Of a stretch of DNA of 39,063 bases, positions 26,584 through 34,645 are shown piece by piece (within the stretch, counting starts at the first letter, position 1; each line of letters opens with the position of its first letter). Location of the stretch: assembly GCA_002686945.1 (NCBI GenBank), contig NYYZ01000003.1, positions 10,807-49,869 of the forward strand, read 5' to 3'. Under the pieces are notes generated by a model. The model saw only the letters and a program-made list of their open reading frames with translations. It did no database searches and was not told the DNA's origin. The stretch is from Planctomycetota bacterium (GTDB lineage: Bacteria > Planctomycetota > UBA1135 > GCA-002686595). Both the position numbers and the translations under genes were made by a program.

Positions 26584-28871
26584 GGATTCCCTCGCAGGAG
26601 CCGGACGCGGAAGGTCGTGTGTCCAGGGCGGTCGTCAACGAGCTCGAGGCCACCTCCCTGCATCTCGGTGATTCGCCGCGCCGTTGACAGCCCGAGCCCG
26701 GTCCCACTCCCGCGCGGCTTGGTCGTATAGAAAGGCCTGAAGACCGCGTCGGCCAGATCGGTCGGGATCCCAGGACCGTCATCCTGTACATCCACGACGA
26801 GGTGAGTCTCATCGAGCCAGGTGAGCACGCGGACGTGCCCCTTGTCCACCGCCTGAAGCGCATTCAGCACGAGGTTGACGAAGACCTGGCGCAGCTGGAC
26901 CTCATCGCCGACCACGATGGGCTCCTCAGCCTCGAGGAGCAGCTCGAGCCCGGTATCCTTGCGCTCGCAGAAGGCGCGCAGGAAGTTGGCCATCTCGCGC
27001 AGGGTCGTGTGAATGTCCACCGGGCTGACCTCCGGCGTGGCGCCCGTGGCGTAGTCGAGCAGAGCGCGGATTGTCCGGTTGCACGTCTCGGTGTTGCGCT
27101 CGATCACGGAGATGTCCTCGTGCAGGCTCGAATCTTCAGGCAATTTTGACGCGACCATCTGTGCGAACATGCTGATGGCGGCTAGCGGGTTATTCAGCTC
27201 GTGCGCCATCACAGCGGCCACCTCCCCCAGCACGGACAGGCGCTCCTGGTGGATCTCGCGTTCATCCTGGTGGACGCGATCGGTAACGTCGCGCGCCAGG
27301 AGTACACGCCCCGAGCGGCCATGAGCATCCGGCGTCAAGCGCGTGGAGTGCACCTCGAGGACGAGGGAGCCAGCGTCCAGGAGGCACGACCGTGGGGGGG
27401 CTTGTGGCTCGAAGAGACACTTGAGACAGGGATGCGGGTCCCTGCCCGCCGTTCTTACCGCGGTCTGATCGTATGAGTTCGCCTGCTGGCAATCGCGGTG
27501 GGCGCTCAGCTCATAACCACCGCTCTGCACGACTGCCCGCAACGGATCAGCCGCGGTATTCCAGATCTCGGGATTGCCGTCGGCGTCGAGGACCATCAGT
27601 CCATCGCGCATCGAGCGGATGACAGCATTCAATCGGTCGCGCTCACAGCTCAGCTCGTCCTTGCGTTGCGCAAGGGAGTGTGCGCTCGTCGCCAGTCTCT
27701 CCGCGTGCTCCTCGACGGCCTCCGCCATCTTGTTGAACGAGTGCGACAGCTGGCCGAGTTCATCACTGGATTCCACGGGAACACGCGCGCTGAAGTCGCC
27801 TCCGCGGATGTGCATCGCCGCGTCGCGCAGCTCGCTGATGGGACGAACGAGGTACCTGATTGGGAAGATCATAACCAGGCAGGCGACCCCCGTCAGGACC
27901 GCGCCGACGAGCAGGAAGCGCGCCTGGAGTCCTGAAACTGCGCGTAGCGCTTCTTTTGTCTCGAGCGACGTCTCGAGTGACCAGCGGTTGAACGAGAGCG
28001 GAAACTCATGCGAGAGGACACCGCGTCCGGGTGTAAGTGCCGCCTTCTTCGCCGCACCCGCTGCGCGTACCCGCAGACCCAGTCCGCTTTGAACGGTGAG
28101 GCTGTCGATCGACGGAACGGGCTGCGCCATCAGTGCAGGCGGGATCTCGAGATACTGCCCTGCACTGTCGGTGAGCCGCAGAGCGAGTCCTTGCCCACCC
28201 ATCGCAACGTCCGACGGGATGGAGCCCAGCGAGTTTGCAATCCAGACACCGCAGTGGATCTTCACCAGCAGGCTGCCGATCCTCCGGTCACCAGCGAGAT
28301 TGTTGAGCGGCGTGCATAGTGTGATGGACGGTGGGCGCTCCGCCCAGCCCGGTTCGATGAGCCCGCTCGACCACTCGGTGTCCGCGAAGGCTTGCGGCGG
28401 CAGCTGAGACGTCCAGTCCGTGTCGAGTTCATCCGCAACGAGCAGGGTCTCACCGGAAGCATTGGCCAGCGCGAGATTCAGGAATGCGGGCTCGAGCGGT
28501 AGCTTGTTCTCGAGGAGGTGCCAATGCAGGGCAGCTTTGAGGGCCGCCTGATCGGGGCACTCCTCCACTTCGATCAGCTCCCAGAAACGAGTGCGGATGT
28601 AGCCATCGGAGGCGAAGTCGCGGGCGCGCGACCCGAGCGCACGCAAATCTGTATTCAGCGCCGTCGCGTAGAACTGCGACTGGAAGCTGAGCCGCATGCG
28701 AATTTCCCGCACGAGTGATTCGCGCGCCGATCGAGAAACGAGATAGCCGCCAACGCCAAAAGCGAGAAAGCACACCCCCAGGAAGGTGAATACCAGCTTG
28801 TAGCGTACCGAGATGTTGCAAAGAGGATCGCGCATGGGTGGGGCCGGCCGGGCGTTGCCCGAACGGGCCAT
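26580..28871 (-). CDS. Membrane sensor histidine kinase with Cys-containing PAS domain
   Basis: From the ATG at 28871 the protein is 763 aa; a GTG at 28904 is possible but lies inside a palindrome. Order of domains: TM1 (about 23-46), a periplasmic sensor of about 270 aa, TM2 (318-341), HAMP (342-395), a PAS domain (about 410-535), HisKA with phospho-His557 in MAHELNNP, and HATPase with DGPGIP and GSGTGLGLS. The PAS carries an insertion with four cysteines (Cys461, Cys482, Cys485, Cys496; DPHPCLKC core), a pattern that could hold an Fe-S cluster or other metal. Partner of the NtrC-type regulator encoded immediately after it. The periplasmic part might sense nitrate or nitrite and the PAS the redox state; neither is proved by sequence. 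Confidence 0.92.
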   Translation of the reverse strand: MARSGNARPAPPMRDPLCNISVRYKLVFTFLGVCFLAFGVGGYLVSRSARESLVREIRMRLSFQSQFYATALNTDLRALGSRARDFASDGYIRTRFWELIEVEECPDQAALKAALHWHLLENKLPLEPAFLNLALANASGETLLVADELDTDWTSQLPPQAFADTEWSSGLIEPGWAERPPSITLCTPLNNLAGDRRIGSLLVKIHCGVWIANSLGSIPSDVAMGGQGLALRLTDSAGQYLEIPPALMAQPVPSIDSLTVQSGLGLRVRAAGAAKKAALTPGRGVLSHEFPLSFNRWSLETSLETKEALRAVSGLQARFLLVGAVLTGVACLVMIFPIRYLVRPISELRDAAMHIRGGDFSARVPVESSDELGQLSHSFNKMAEAVEEHAERLATSAHSLAQRKDELSCERDRLNAVIRSMRDGLMVLDADGNPEIWNTAADPLRAVVQSGGYELSAHRDCQQANSYDQTAVRTAGRDPHPCLKCLFEPQAPPRSCLLDAGSLVLEVHSTRLTPDAHGRSGRVLLARDVTDRVHQDEREIHQERLSVLGEVAAVMAHELNNPLAAISMFAQMVASKLPEDSSLHEDISVIERNTETCNRTIRALLDYATGATPEVSPVDIHTTLREMANFLRAFCERKDTGLELLLEAEEPIVVGDEVQLRQVFVNLVLNALQAVDKGHVRVLTWLDETHLVVDVQDDGPGIPTDLADAVFRPFYTTKPRGSGTGLGLSTARRITEMQGGGLELVDDRPGHTTFRVRLLRGNP

Positions 28872-28889
28872 CAATCGGTTTATGGCGGT

Positions 28890-28905
28890 TGTGCACCTAA
28901 GCACA
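28890..28905. promoter_or_regulatory. TGTGC-N6-GCACA palindrome between sensor kinase and norC-like gene
   Basis: This perfect inverted repeat has Crp/Fnr-type geometry (5-bp arms, 6-bp spacer). It sits in the divergent promoter region about 120 bp before the norC-like GTG. I found no acceptable -24/-12 element for the rightward genes, so a Crp/Fnr-family regulator is a reasonable guess. Confidence 0.4.
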
Positions 28906-29024
28906 AGTTAGCATATGTGACTCCGGGACTACATGCGCACAAGTACCACCCCCCCAGCCCGCGCCGCAGTACTTCTCAGGAATTTGATGCTGGTGCGGAT
29001 GGCAAGTCTTGAGAGACTCTCTGC

Positions 29025-29777
29025 GTGAGCATTCGAGCGCGCCAACTCCTCATCTCCATCCTCGTGGGGATCTTCTTCGTACAGACGTGGCTCGTGTATT
29101 CAGATCCGATAGGAACGCGCCACACCCTCTCGAAGCTGGCAATCGAGGGTCAGGCAATCTGGCGCGAGAGCAACTGCCAGAGCTGCCACCAGCTCTTCGG
29201 CTTCGGCGGTTTCCTGGGCCCCGACCTGACGAACACGATTGACAGCCTCAGCCCCGGGCGCGTGGACTCGGTCCTGACCGTCGGCTCGGGACAGATGCCA
29301 CCCTTCCACCTCGCCCCCGAGGAGCAGTCAGCCCTGGTCGCGTTCCTCCGGGAGATCAGTACGACTGGGGTGTCGCAGCCCAAGCTGGGCGAGGCTGTCC
29401 TGCCGGCCGAGTTGCTGCGACAACTCGTGGAGACAGGCACCGCCCTGCCTGTTGAGGTCGCGCGCGGATGGGAGCTCGCAAGGACCCATGACTGCATCTC
29501 CTGTCATTTGCCCAACAAGGAGAGCCTGCACCTCGCGTCGGATCTCACGATGCTCGCCACGAGTCTCGAGCGCGACAAGCTCTTCGAGGTGCTGCACGAT
29601 GGCATCCCCGGCAAGGCCATGCCACGGCTGGCTCTCGGCCCCGCGGACTGCGCAGCGGTGCATGCCTTTCTCATCTGGATGAACGAGGGCGGGGAGCAGA
29701 TCCGCAAGCGATTCGAGCAAGTGACGAACAGCGGCGAGCTCGAGCTCTCCAAGGTCCCCTGGTTCGAATTCGAATGA
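29025..29777 (+). CDS. NorC-like cytochrome c with a second heme domain
   Basis: The 250-aa protein starts at GTG 29025. Its first half is NorC-like: an N-terminal membrane anchor (about 7-24), then IWRESNCQSCHQLFGFGGFLGPDLTN-type sequence with haem site CQSCH at 51-55. A second c-type domain with CISCH at 157-161 and a candidate Met ligand in GKAMPRL follows. Ordinary NorC is about 150 aa with a single haem. The extra domain resembles a duplicated or fused class I cytochrome c. It overlaps the NorB-like gene by 4 nt, so the two form a complex. Electrons would enter from a soluble cytochrome c or directly from NarC/ACIII. Confidence 0.85.
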   Translation: MSIRARQLLISILVGIFFVQTWLVYSDPIGTRHTLSKLAIEGQAIWRESNCQSCHQLFGFGGFLGPDLTNTIDSLSPGRVDSVLTVGSGQMPPFHLAPEEQSALVAFLREISTTGVSQPKLGEAVLPAELLRQLVETGTALPVEVARGWELARTHDCISCHLPNKESLHLASDLTMLATSLERDKLFEVLHDGIPGKAMPRLALGPADCAAVHAFLIWMNEGGEQIRKRFEQVTNSGELELSKVPWFEFE

Positions 29778-31147
29778 ACGACGACGCTCTCAAGGACGGT
29801 GAGCGCATCACTCTCATCGTGATGGCTTGTGCGCTCTTGTGCTTATTGCTCTCGATCCTCCTCGGCGCTCTCGGGGCCCTGTACTACCTGCCACCGCTCG
29901 CGCGGGTGGCGCAGAGCCTCGGCATCAGCCTGGTCGAGCTACGCCCGCTCCATACGACCTTCGCGTCCGCGTGGATCTTCATGGGTGTCACTGCCTGTGT
30001 TATCTACTTTCTTTTCGAGTCGGATGGTCCGACAGCCGCAGAGAAGAGGCGCACGAAAGCGCAGCTCATATGCTGGGGACTGGCAGGGCTAGGCGTCCTC
30101 GGAACACTGCCTTTCGGCATCACGACGGGCCGTGAGTACCTGGGCTTCAGCCCCGTGATCTCCGCCCTGATACTGGTCGGCTGGATCCTGTTCGCGGTCA
30201 CCTACTTCAGACGCGTCAGCCGGGGATTCTGGACGCGACCGGTGTACGTGTACATGTGGAGTGTAGGAATCCTCTACTTCATCTACACCTTCATCGAGGG
30301 ACATGCCTACCTCCTGCCAGGCATGCAGAAGCATCCCATTGCGGATATGCAGGTGCAGTGGAAGTCGTGCGGCACGCTGGTGGCCGCCTTCAACCAGATG
30401 GTCTATGGCTCGCTCATCTTCGTCGGGACAAGGATCACTGGTGACACGCGCGCAGGTCATTCCAAAGCGTCATTCGCGCTGTTCGGTGTCGGCCTGCTCA
30501 ACTCCTTCACGAACTACGCCCACCACACCTACCACCTGCCGCAGTCGCACCTCATCAAGTGGATCGCCTTCGTCGTGAGCATGTCGGAGATCATCCTCCT
30601 CGTGATCGTTTTTCAAGAAACGACGAGGCTGATGAGGAGGAAGCCGCGCACGTCCCTCGAGTTCGACACCTCGGTGCACTTCATCGAGCTCTCCAAATAC
30701 TGGAATGCGTGCCTATTGACTCTCGCCCTCTTGATCTCCGTCCCGCCGCTGAACTCCGTGATCCATGGAACCCACGTAGTGATGGCTCACGCCATGGGCT
30801 CCGAGTTGGCGATCGACAGCTACATCCTCTTCGCTGTCTTCGCGTTTCTCCTCAGCCGCATCTTTCCGAAGCGTGAGACCGTCCGGAACTCGATCAACAG
30901 CCAGGAAGTGCGGCGCACGGTACGCGTGCTCAATGCTGCCCTGATCGGGCTCGTGCTCTGGCTCCTGATTCGCGGCCTGGCTGTGGGAATCACGCGCTAC
31001 CTCGACCTGCGCGAACCCGCGTGGCTTGATCAGTTCCCCTATGTCTTCGCCGTTCTGGGGATTGCGGTCGGTGCATACCTCCTCAGGCTGATCTTTTGCT
31101 GGGCGCCGCTCTTCGTTGATCCGGAGAAGTACAAGCGCTGGACCTGA
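29774..31147 (+). CDS. NorB-like heme-copper-oxidase family protein, non-canonical active site
   Basis: The 457-aa protein has about 12 membrane helices and is of the cNOR catalytic-subunit type. By-eye comparison with Pseudomonas aeruginosa NorB shows low-spin haem ligand His60 (RPLHTTF), FeB ligands His250 and His251 (AHHTYH), and haem b3 ligand His339 (MAHAM) conserved. From about residue 199 to 341 the alignment needs no gaps (constant offset of 8). On this alignment the third FeB histidine (H207 of NorB) is Cys199, the catalytic Glu211 is Val203, and the second low-spin ligand H349 is Met341. It may be a divergent NO reductase of a newer family, a dismutase-like enzyme, or a non-catalytic relative. 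The gene symbol is withheld for that reason. Confidence 0.8.
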   Translation: MNDDALKDGERITLIVMACALLCLLLSILLGALGALYYLPPLARVAQSLGISLVELRPLHTTFASAWIFMGVTACVIYFLFESDGPTAAEKRRTKAQLICWGLAGLGVLGTLPFGITTGREYLGFSPVISALILVGWILFAVTYFRRVSRGFWTRPVYVYMWSVGILYFIYTFIEGHAYLLPGMQKHPIADMQVQWKSCGTLVAAFNQMVYGSLIFVGTRITGDTRAGHSKASFALFGVGLLNSFTNYAHHTYHLPQSHLIKWIAFVVSMSEIILLVIVFQETTRLMRRKPRTSLEFDTSVHFIELSKYWNACLLTLALLISVPPLNSVIHGTHVVMAHAMGSELAIDSYILFAVFAFLLSRIFPKRETVRNSINSQEVRRTVRVLNAALIGLVLWLLIRGLAVGITRYLDLREPAWLDQFPYVFAVLGIAVGAYLLRLIFCWAPLFVDPEKYKRWT

Positions 31148-31163
31148 GCGCCCGGGATCCGGA

Positions 31164-31366
31164 TCAGTCGTCGTCTCGCTCACCCGGATGGTCGGGGGCA
31201 ATGCTGATCTCGTAGCGGAGAAGATCGAGTAGCTCGGCGTGGTACGCCGCCCCGCCAGGAGATGGGGCGTCGCCCACTTGCCCGGGAGTGCCAGGGCGAG
31301 CGACCAGAAGAGCAAGCCCAGGGATGCAGTGCCTATGAGGGGCTCTCGCCCTTTGGTCCTAGTCAT
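31164..31366 (-). pseudogene. Possible frameshifted small membrane protein
   Basis: An ATG at 31366 opens a frame beginning MTRTKGREPLIGTASLGLLF with one membrane helix, up to about LLAG. After a GGCGGGGCGG run (near 31250) the adjacent frame continues in a protein-like way (YHAELLDLLRYEISIAP) and stops at 31164, 17 bases from the norB-like stop. One base lost or miscalled in the G-run would join the two into a protein of about 68 aa. I do not recognise the family. Confidence 0.3.
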
Positions 31367-31596
31367 TGTGCGGTGTGTCTCGGGGGTGGGTCGCCAGGAC
31401 AGTAGATGGGTGCTGCGTATGCTCCCAGGAGCCTGACCGCGTAGGCCTCTGGGGATGAGTGCGTAGAGAGCCGACGCCTCTTCGGGCCCGGCATGTGAAG
31501 AGCGACTTGTTGGTTGTGAGCGTGCTCGAGTATGAGGACGATCCCTGGCGAGTGAAGTCGGCGGACTAACTAGCGGCAGTCAGCCCGCGCGAACGC

Positions 31597-31740
31597 ATGA
31601 GGATTCTCTTGCACTACGTCATGCACGCGCCGCCGAGCCACAACTCCCAGCCCTGGTAGACTCGCGTCGACGACAGCAGGATCGAACCAAGCTGATCCTG
31701 AGAATGTGCTACGGCGTCGAAGTGGGGGCGACTCCGCGCC
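31597..31740 (+). pseudogene. Remnant of an Acg-type nitroreductase
   Basis: The reading MRILLHYVMHAPPSHNSQPW is followed by TAG, then TRVDDSRIEPS and TGA. This matches the start of Acg-like nitroreductases (APS.HN.QPW...RV.DDRIEL), interrupted by stops and lacking everything downstream. Genes of this family are common in dormancy/denitrification regulons, so it fits the neighbourhood as a decayed member. The identification rests on about 30 residues. Confidence 0.45.
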
Positions 31741-31777
31741 GATCGCTGCGCCAGGGGATCGCCAGGTAGCGCGAGAA

Positions 31778-33250
31778 TCAGAGGCGCGGACTCTGCGCTG
31801 AGGGCAACAGGATATGAAAGCGAGCGCCGCCCAGATCGCTCACCCCCACGTCGATCTCACCCTCGTGTTCAACGACGATCTTGCGGGCGATGGCGAGGCC
31901 GAGTCCCGTCCCGGCCGTCTTTGAGGTCACGAACGGCTGAAACAGGGTCGTGCGCATGGCCTCGGCAATACCGGGACCATCATCCTCGATGGCGACGGAG
32001 ACCTGGCCAGGCCCCGCGCGCTTCGCGCTGACCCGGATGCGCCCCTTGGACGATAGCGCCTGCGCGGCGTTGCGCACGAGGTTGACGAATACCTCGTCCA
32101 GAGCGTCGGCATCGACATGCACGCTCAGCTCGGACTCGAGCTCGGTGCAGACCTCGAGCCTCTTCTCTTCGATCATGGCGCTGCTCGCGTCTATCGCGGA
32201 CTGTAGCAGCTCGGGCAGATCGCACTCGGTCTTGCGCAGCTCCAGCGGGCGCGCGAATGAGAGCGTGCGGGTCAGGAGATACTTGAGCCGGCTCATGCGT
32301 CCGGCCAGCTCCTCCAGCACCTGCTGCTGATCCTCGCCCAGGTGGTCCGCAACTGCGCGCAAAGCCACATTGATCGCGGTGATAGGGTTCTTGATCTCGT
32401 GCGCGAGCACGGCCGCGGACTCTCCGATGCTGGCGAGGGCCTTGAGCATCGACGTCTCGGCTCGCTGGGCACGCTTGAGCTCCGTGATATCACGGCCCTC
32501 GGGGATCAGCATCGAGATCTCGCCCTCGGCATCGCGTAGCGGCTTGACCGAGAAGTCGACCGAGCGCAGCTCGCCGTTGTCGCTCAGGTAGTCAGTCTCG
32601 AAGCGCACTACCTCGCCACGAGACGCAGCTTGAACTGCGAGACGGACGCGCGCCCGCGCCTCCGCGGAGTGGTGCCACCAAGGTGTCTCCCAAAACGGCA
32701 GACCGACAACATCATCGCGGTCGACGCGAGTCCGCTCGAGTGCCGTCTGGTTGATCTCGATCGTCGTGCCATCCGGCTTCAAGAGGCCGACGTACTGCAG
32801 CTCCTGGTCGAAGACCGCGCGGAAGCGCCGCTCGCTCTCCGCCAAAGCGAGCTCCGCTTGCTTGCGATCCGTCACGTCCCTGAAGTTGCCGATGAAGATG
32901 GGCTCATCCTGGCCCGGCACATCGACTCGGCTGACGGACAGCTCGCACACGATTCGCGTGCCTCCCTTGCGCACGACCTCGAACTCCCTCCGCTTCCGGA
33001 GGATCCGTGTGTCGCCGGTCCGCCTGTAGCGGTCCAGGTAGCTGTCGTGTTGCGAGTGATGCGGCTCGGGCATGAGCACCTTGATGTTCTCTCCGATCAG
33101 CTCTTCAGGTTGGTACCCGAACATTTGAGCGACCGAGTCGCTGGCCTCTTGGATGATGCCGTAGAAGCCGATCGTCAGAACCGGATCCATCATGCCCTTC
33201 AGGAGGGCTCTATAGCGGCGGCTGGCCGTCTTGTCGTCAAACCTGTTCAT
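31778..33250 (-). CDS. Soluble sensor histidine kinase with FixL-like heme PAS
   Basis: From the ATG at 33250 the protein is 490 aa: PAS1 (about 15-128), PAS2 (140-258), HisKA with His284 (AHEIKNP), and HATPase with DDGPGI and GTGLGLA. PAS1 closely resembles the haem domain of FixL in MPEPHHSQHDSYLDRYRRTG. Aligned with Bradyrhizobium FixL, His68 matches haem ligand His200, Arg74 matches Arg206 and Arg88 matches the O2-contact Arg220. Arg82 replaces His214. I infer an oxygen- (or NO-) sensing kinase. There are no membrane helices. No regulator is adjacent; the FixJ/NarL-type regulator at 38248 is the obvious candidate partner. A GTG at 33292 is an alternative start. Confidence 0.9.
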   Translation of the reverse strand: MNRFDDKTASRRYRALLKGMMDPVLTIGFYGIIQEASDSVAQMFGYQPEELIGENIKVLMPEPHHSQHDSYLDRYRRTGDTRILRKRREFEVVRKGGTRIVCELSVSRVDVPGQDEPIFIGNFRDVTDRKQAELALAESERRFRAVFDQELQYVGLLKPDGTTIEINQTALERTRVDRDDVVGLPFWETPWWHHSAEARARVRLAVQAASRGEVVRFETDYLSDNGELRSVDFSVKPLRDAEGEISMLIPEGRDITELKRAQRAETSMLKALASIGESAAVLAHEIKNPITAINVALRAVADHLGEDQQQVLEELAGRMSRLKYLLTRTLSFARPLELRKTECDLPELLQSAIDASSAMIEEKRLEVCTELESELSVHVDADALDEVFVNLVRNAAQALSSKGRIRVSAKRAGPGQVSVAIEDDGPGIAEAMRTTLFQPFVTSKTAGTGLGLAIARKIVVEHEGEIDVGVSDLGGARFHILLPSAQSPRL

Positions 33251-33686
33251 ACCCGAGATTGTAGGCATTCCGCCCGATCTTTCGAGCACCACATGAGCTT
33301 GTCAGCAGCGCAACCCCAAATGAGGGGCAGAGCTTCCACGCTTCTGCTTCACCCGCGCGCTTCTGGCTGCAATCAGCTCAAGGGTCGCCGGCTCATGCGG
33401 GGCTCGATGAGCTGGAGCGCAGGGCTCGGCGAAACTCAGCTGGTAGCTCGCGGCGTACGGAATGCGGGCTCGGCGGATGAGCGACTCAAGGCGTCCTATC
33501 TGCAGACCCTGCCACTGCCAATTCGGTTGCATCTGCCCTGCGGCGCTGCGACAGCTCGCCTCTCGCTCCAGCAGATTGGTTGACCGCTCAAAATCTCAAA
33601 GTCCAACTGCAGCAGTGGCTCGCTGATTCTGCTTCTGGGGGGGATTTGTCGCTCTATTCGGAATCGCGCATCAACGCCGCGCGCCC
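33251..33686. other. Intergenic, no gene seen
   Basis: These roughly 435 bases lie between two leftward genes. The one frame of about 75 codons (33532-33302, minus) has no ribosome site and an implausible composition. The promoter for the FixL-like kinase should be here, but no clear element was found. Confidence 0.4.
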
Positions 33687-34487
33687 TTAGGGGATCTCGA
33701 AGGCCCCGCGCGTTCGATGGCCGGCGACTCCGTGCAGCGCCTCGCTGCCTGAGCGCAAGATGCCGTCCTTACTCCAGTAGAACGCGATCGTCCGGGGCCT
33801 GTACATATCCGCCCGCCGAAAGACACTGAACGGAAGCTCGTCGCACCGGACGGACTCGCACGCGGCCTCAAACTGCTCGGGCGGGATCGCGAGCTCCGCC
33901 TTGGATCGCTCGCCTCCGCGACCGATCGGCAGGAACTGATAGAGATGCCACGCATGGACGTTCTCCGCAACCGAGTGGTACTCGCGCAGGTAGCGAGCCA
34001 GGTCGGCTACGCCGTCGATGTTGACGGCAGTGAGCACGGTCGAGACCGTGACTGTCCTGCAGGCCCGCTGCAGCTCGCCTAGCCGCTCGACAATGGTCCC
34101 ATGATGCCCGCCTCGCCACTGACGCATTGCGTTGTGGATGTTCGGAGCCACTGACTCCAGCGGCAGGATCCAGCGATCGATACAAGTCAACCCGCTGAAA
34201 CCAGCGGGGAGGTCGACCCCGTTCGTTCCCACTTGGACGATCATCCCGCGGGCCTTGGCCTGACTCGCCAGAGCGATGAGATCTCCGGGCCAGGCGAATG
34301 GCTCGCCACCCCCGAAGATCACAGTCCGAATGCCGTCGTCACGCAGGTGATCGAGGAGGCGCAGCGCTTCTGAGTACTCCATCCGGTCAAAGTCGTTCTC
34401 CGTGACACAGAACGAGCATGTCATGTTGCACTGCGGCTGCAGGAGAATGACTGCGATCGAGTACTTGCGAGAGGATTCGTTGTGCAT
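33687..34487 (-). CDS. Radical SAM protein without SPASM domain
   Basis: The 266-aa protein has the 4Fe-4S/AdoMet motif C20-x3-C24-x2-C27 (QCNMTCSFC) and the SAM-binding GGGEPF at 59-64. It has the core (beta/alpha) barrel but no C-terminal Cys-rich extension, unlike NirJ and the SPASM maturases. The later segment AWHLYQFLPIGRGGE (about 183-197) resembles the region after the barrel in viperin-like and MoaA-like enzymes. The substrate is unknown. A role in cofactor or peptide modification for the nearby respiratory enzymes is possible only by location. Confidence 0.88.
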   Translation of the reverse strand: MHNESSRKYSIAVILLQPQCNMTCSFCVTENDFDRMEYSEALRLLDHLRDDGIRTVIFGGGEPFAWPGDLIALASQAKARGMIVQVGTNGVDLPAGFSGLTCIDRWILPLESVAPNIHNAMRQWRGGHHGTIVERLGELQRACRTVTVSTVLTAVNIDGVADLARYLREYHSVAENVHAWHLYQFLPIGRGGERSKAELAIPPEQFEAACESVRCDELPFSVFRRADMYRPRTIAFYWSKDGILRSGSEALHGVAGHRTRGAFEIP

Positions 34488-34517
34488 GCAGGATCTATCC
34501 GCAATGGAGCGTCGCTT

Positions 34518-34645
34518 CTACCGGGGAGTCCTTCGCGCCTGGCCGAATGGTGTCTCGCCGTGGATCTCGCGCAGGCTGCCGTCCACGAGCAGGTACAGGA
34601 GCCGAAAGTAGCACTGCGCCTTCCACCCGATAGAGAGCGGCGGGA
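34518..34645 (-). other. Protein-like fragment without start codon
   Basis: Between the mono-haem cytochrome and the radical SAM gene one leftward frame reads like protein (WKAQCYFRLLYLLVDGSLRE) and ends with TAG at 34518. It has no ATG, GTG or TTG start apart from an internal GTG in LLVDG. It may be the tail of a lost gene or chance. I do not recognise it. Confidence 0.25.

Noticed and set aside
28921..29024. Sigma-54 promoter for the norC-like gene
   Set aside because: The only GG-N10-GC match (near 28924) fits the -24/-12 consensus poorly, with several mismatches in both blocks.
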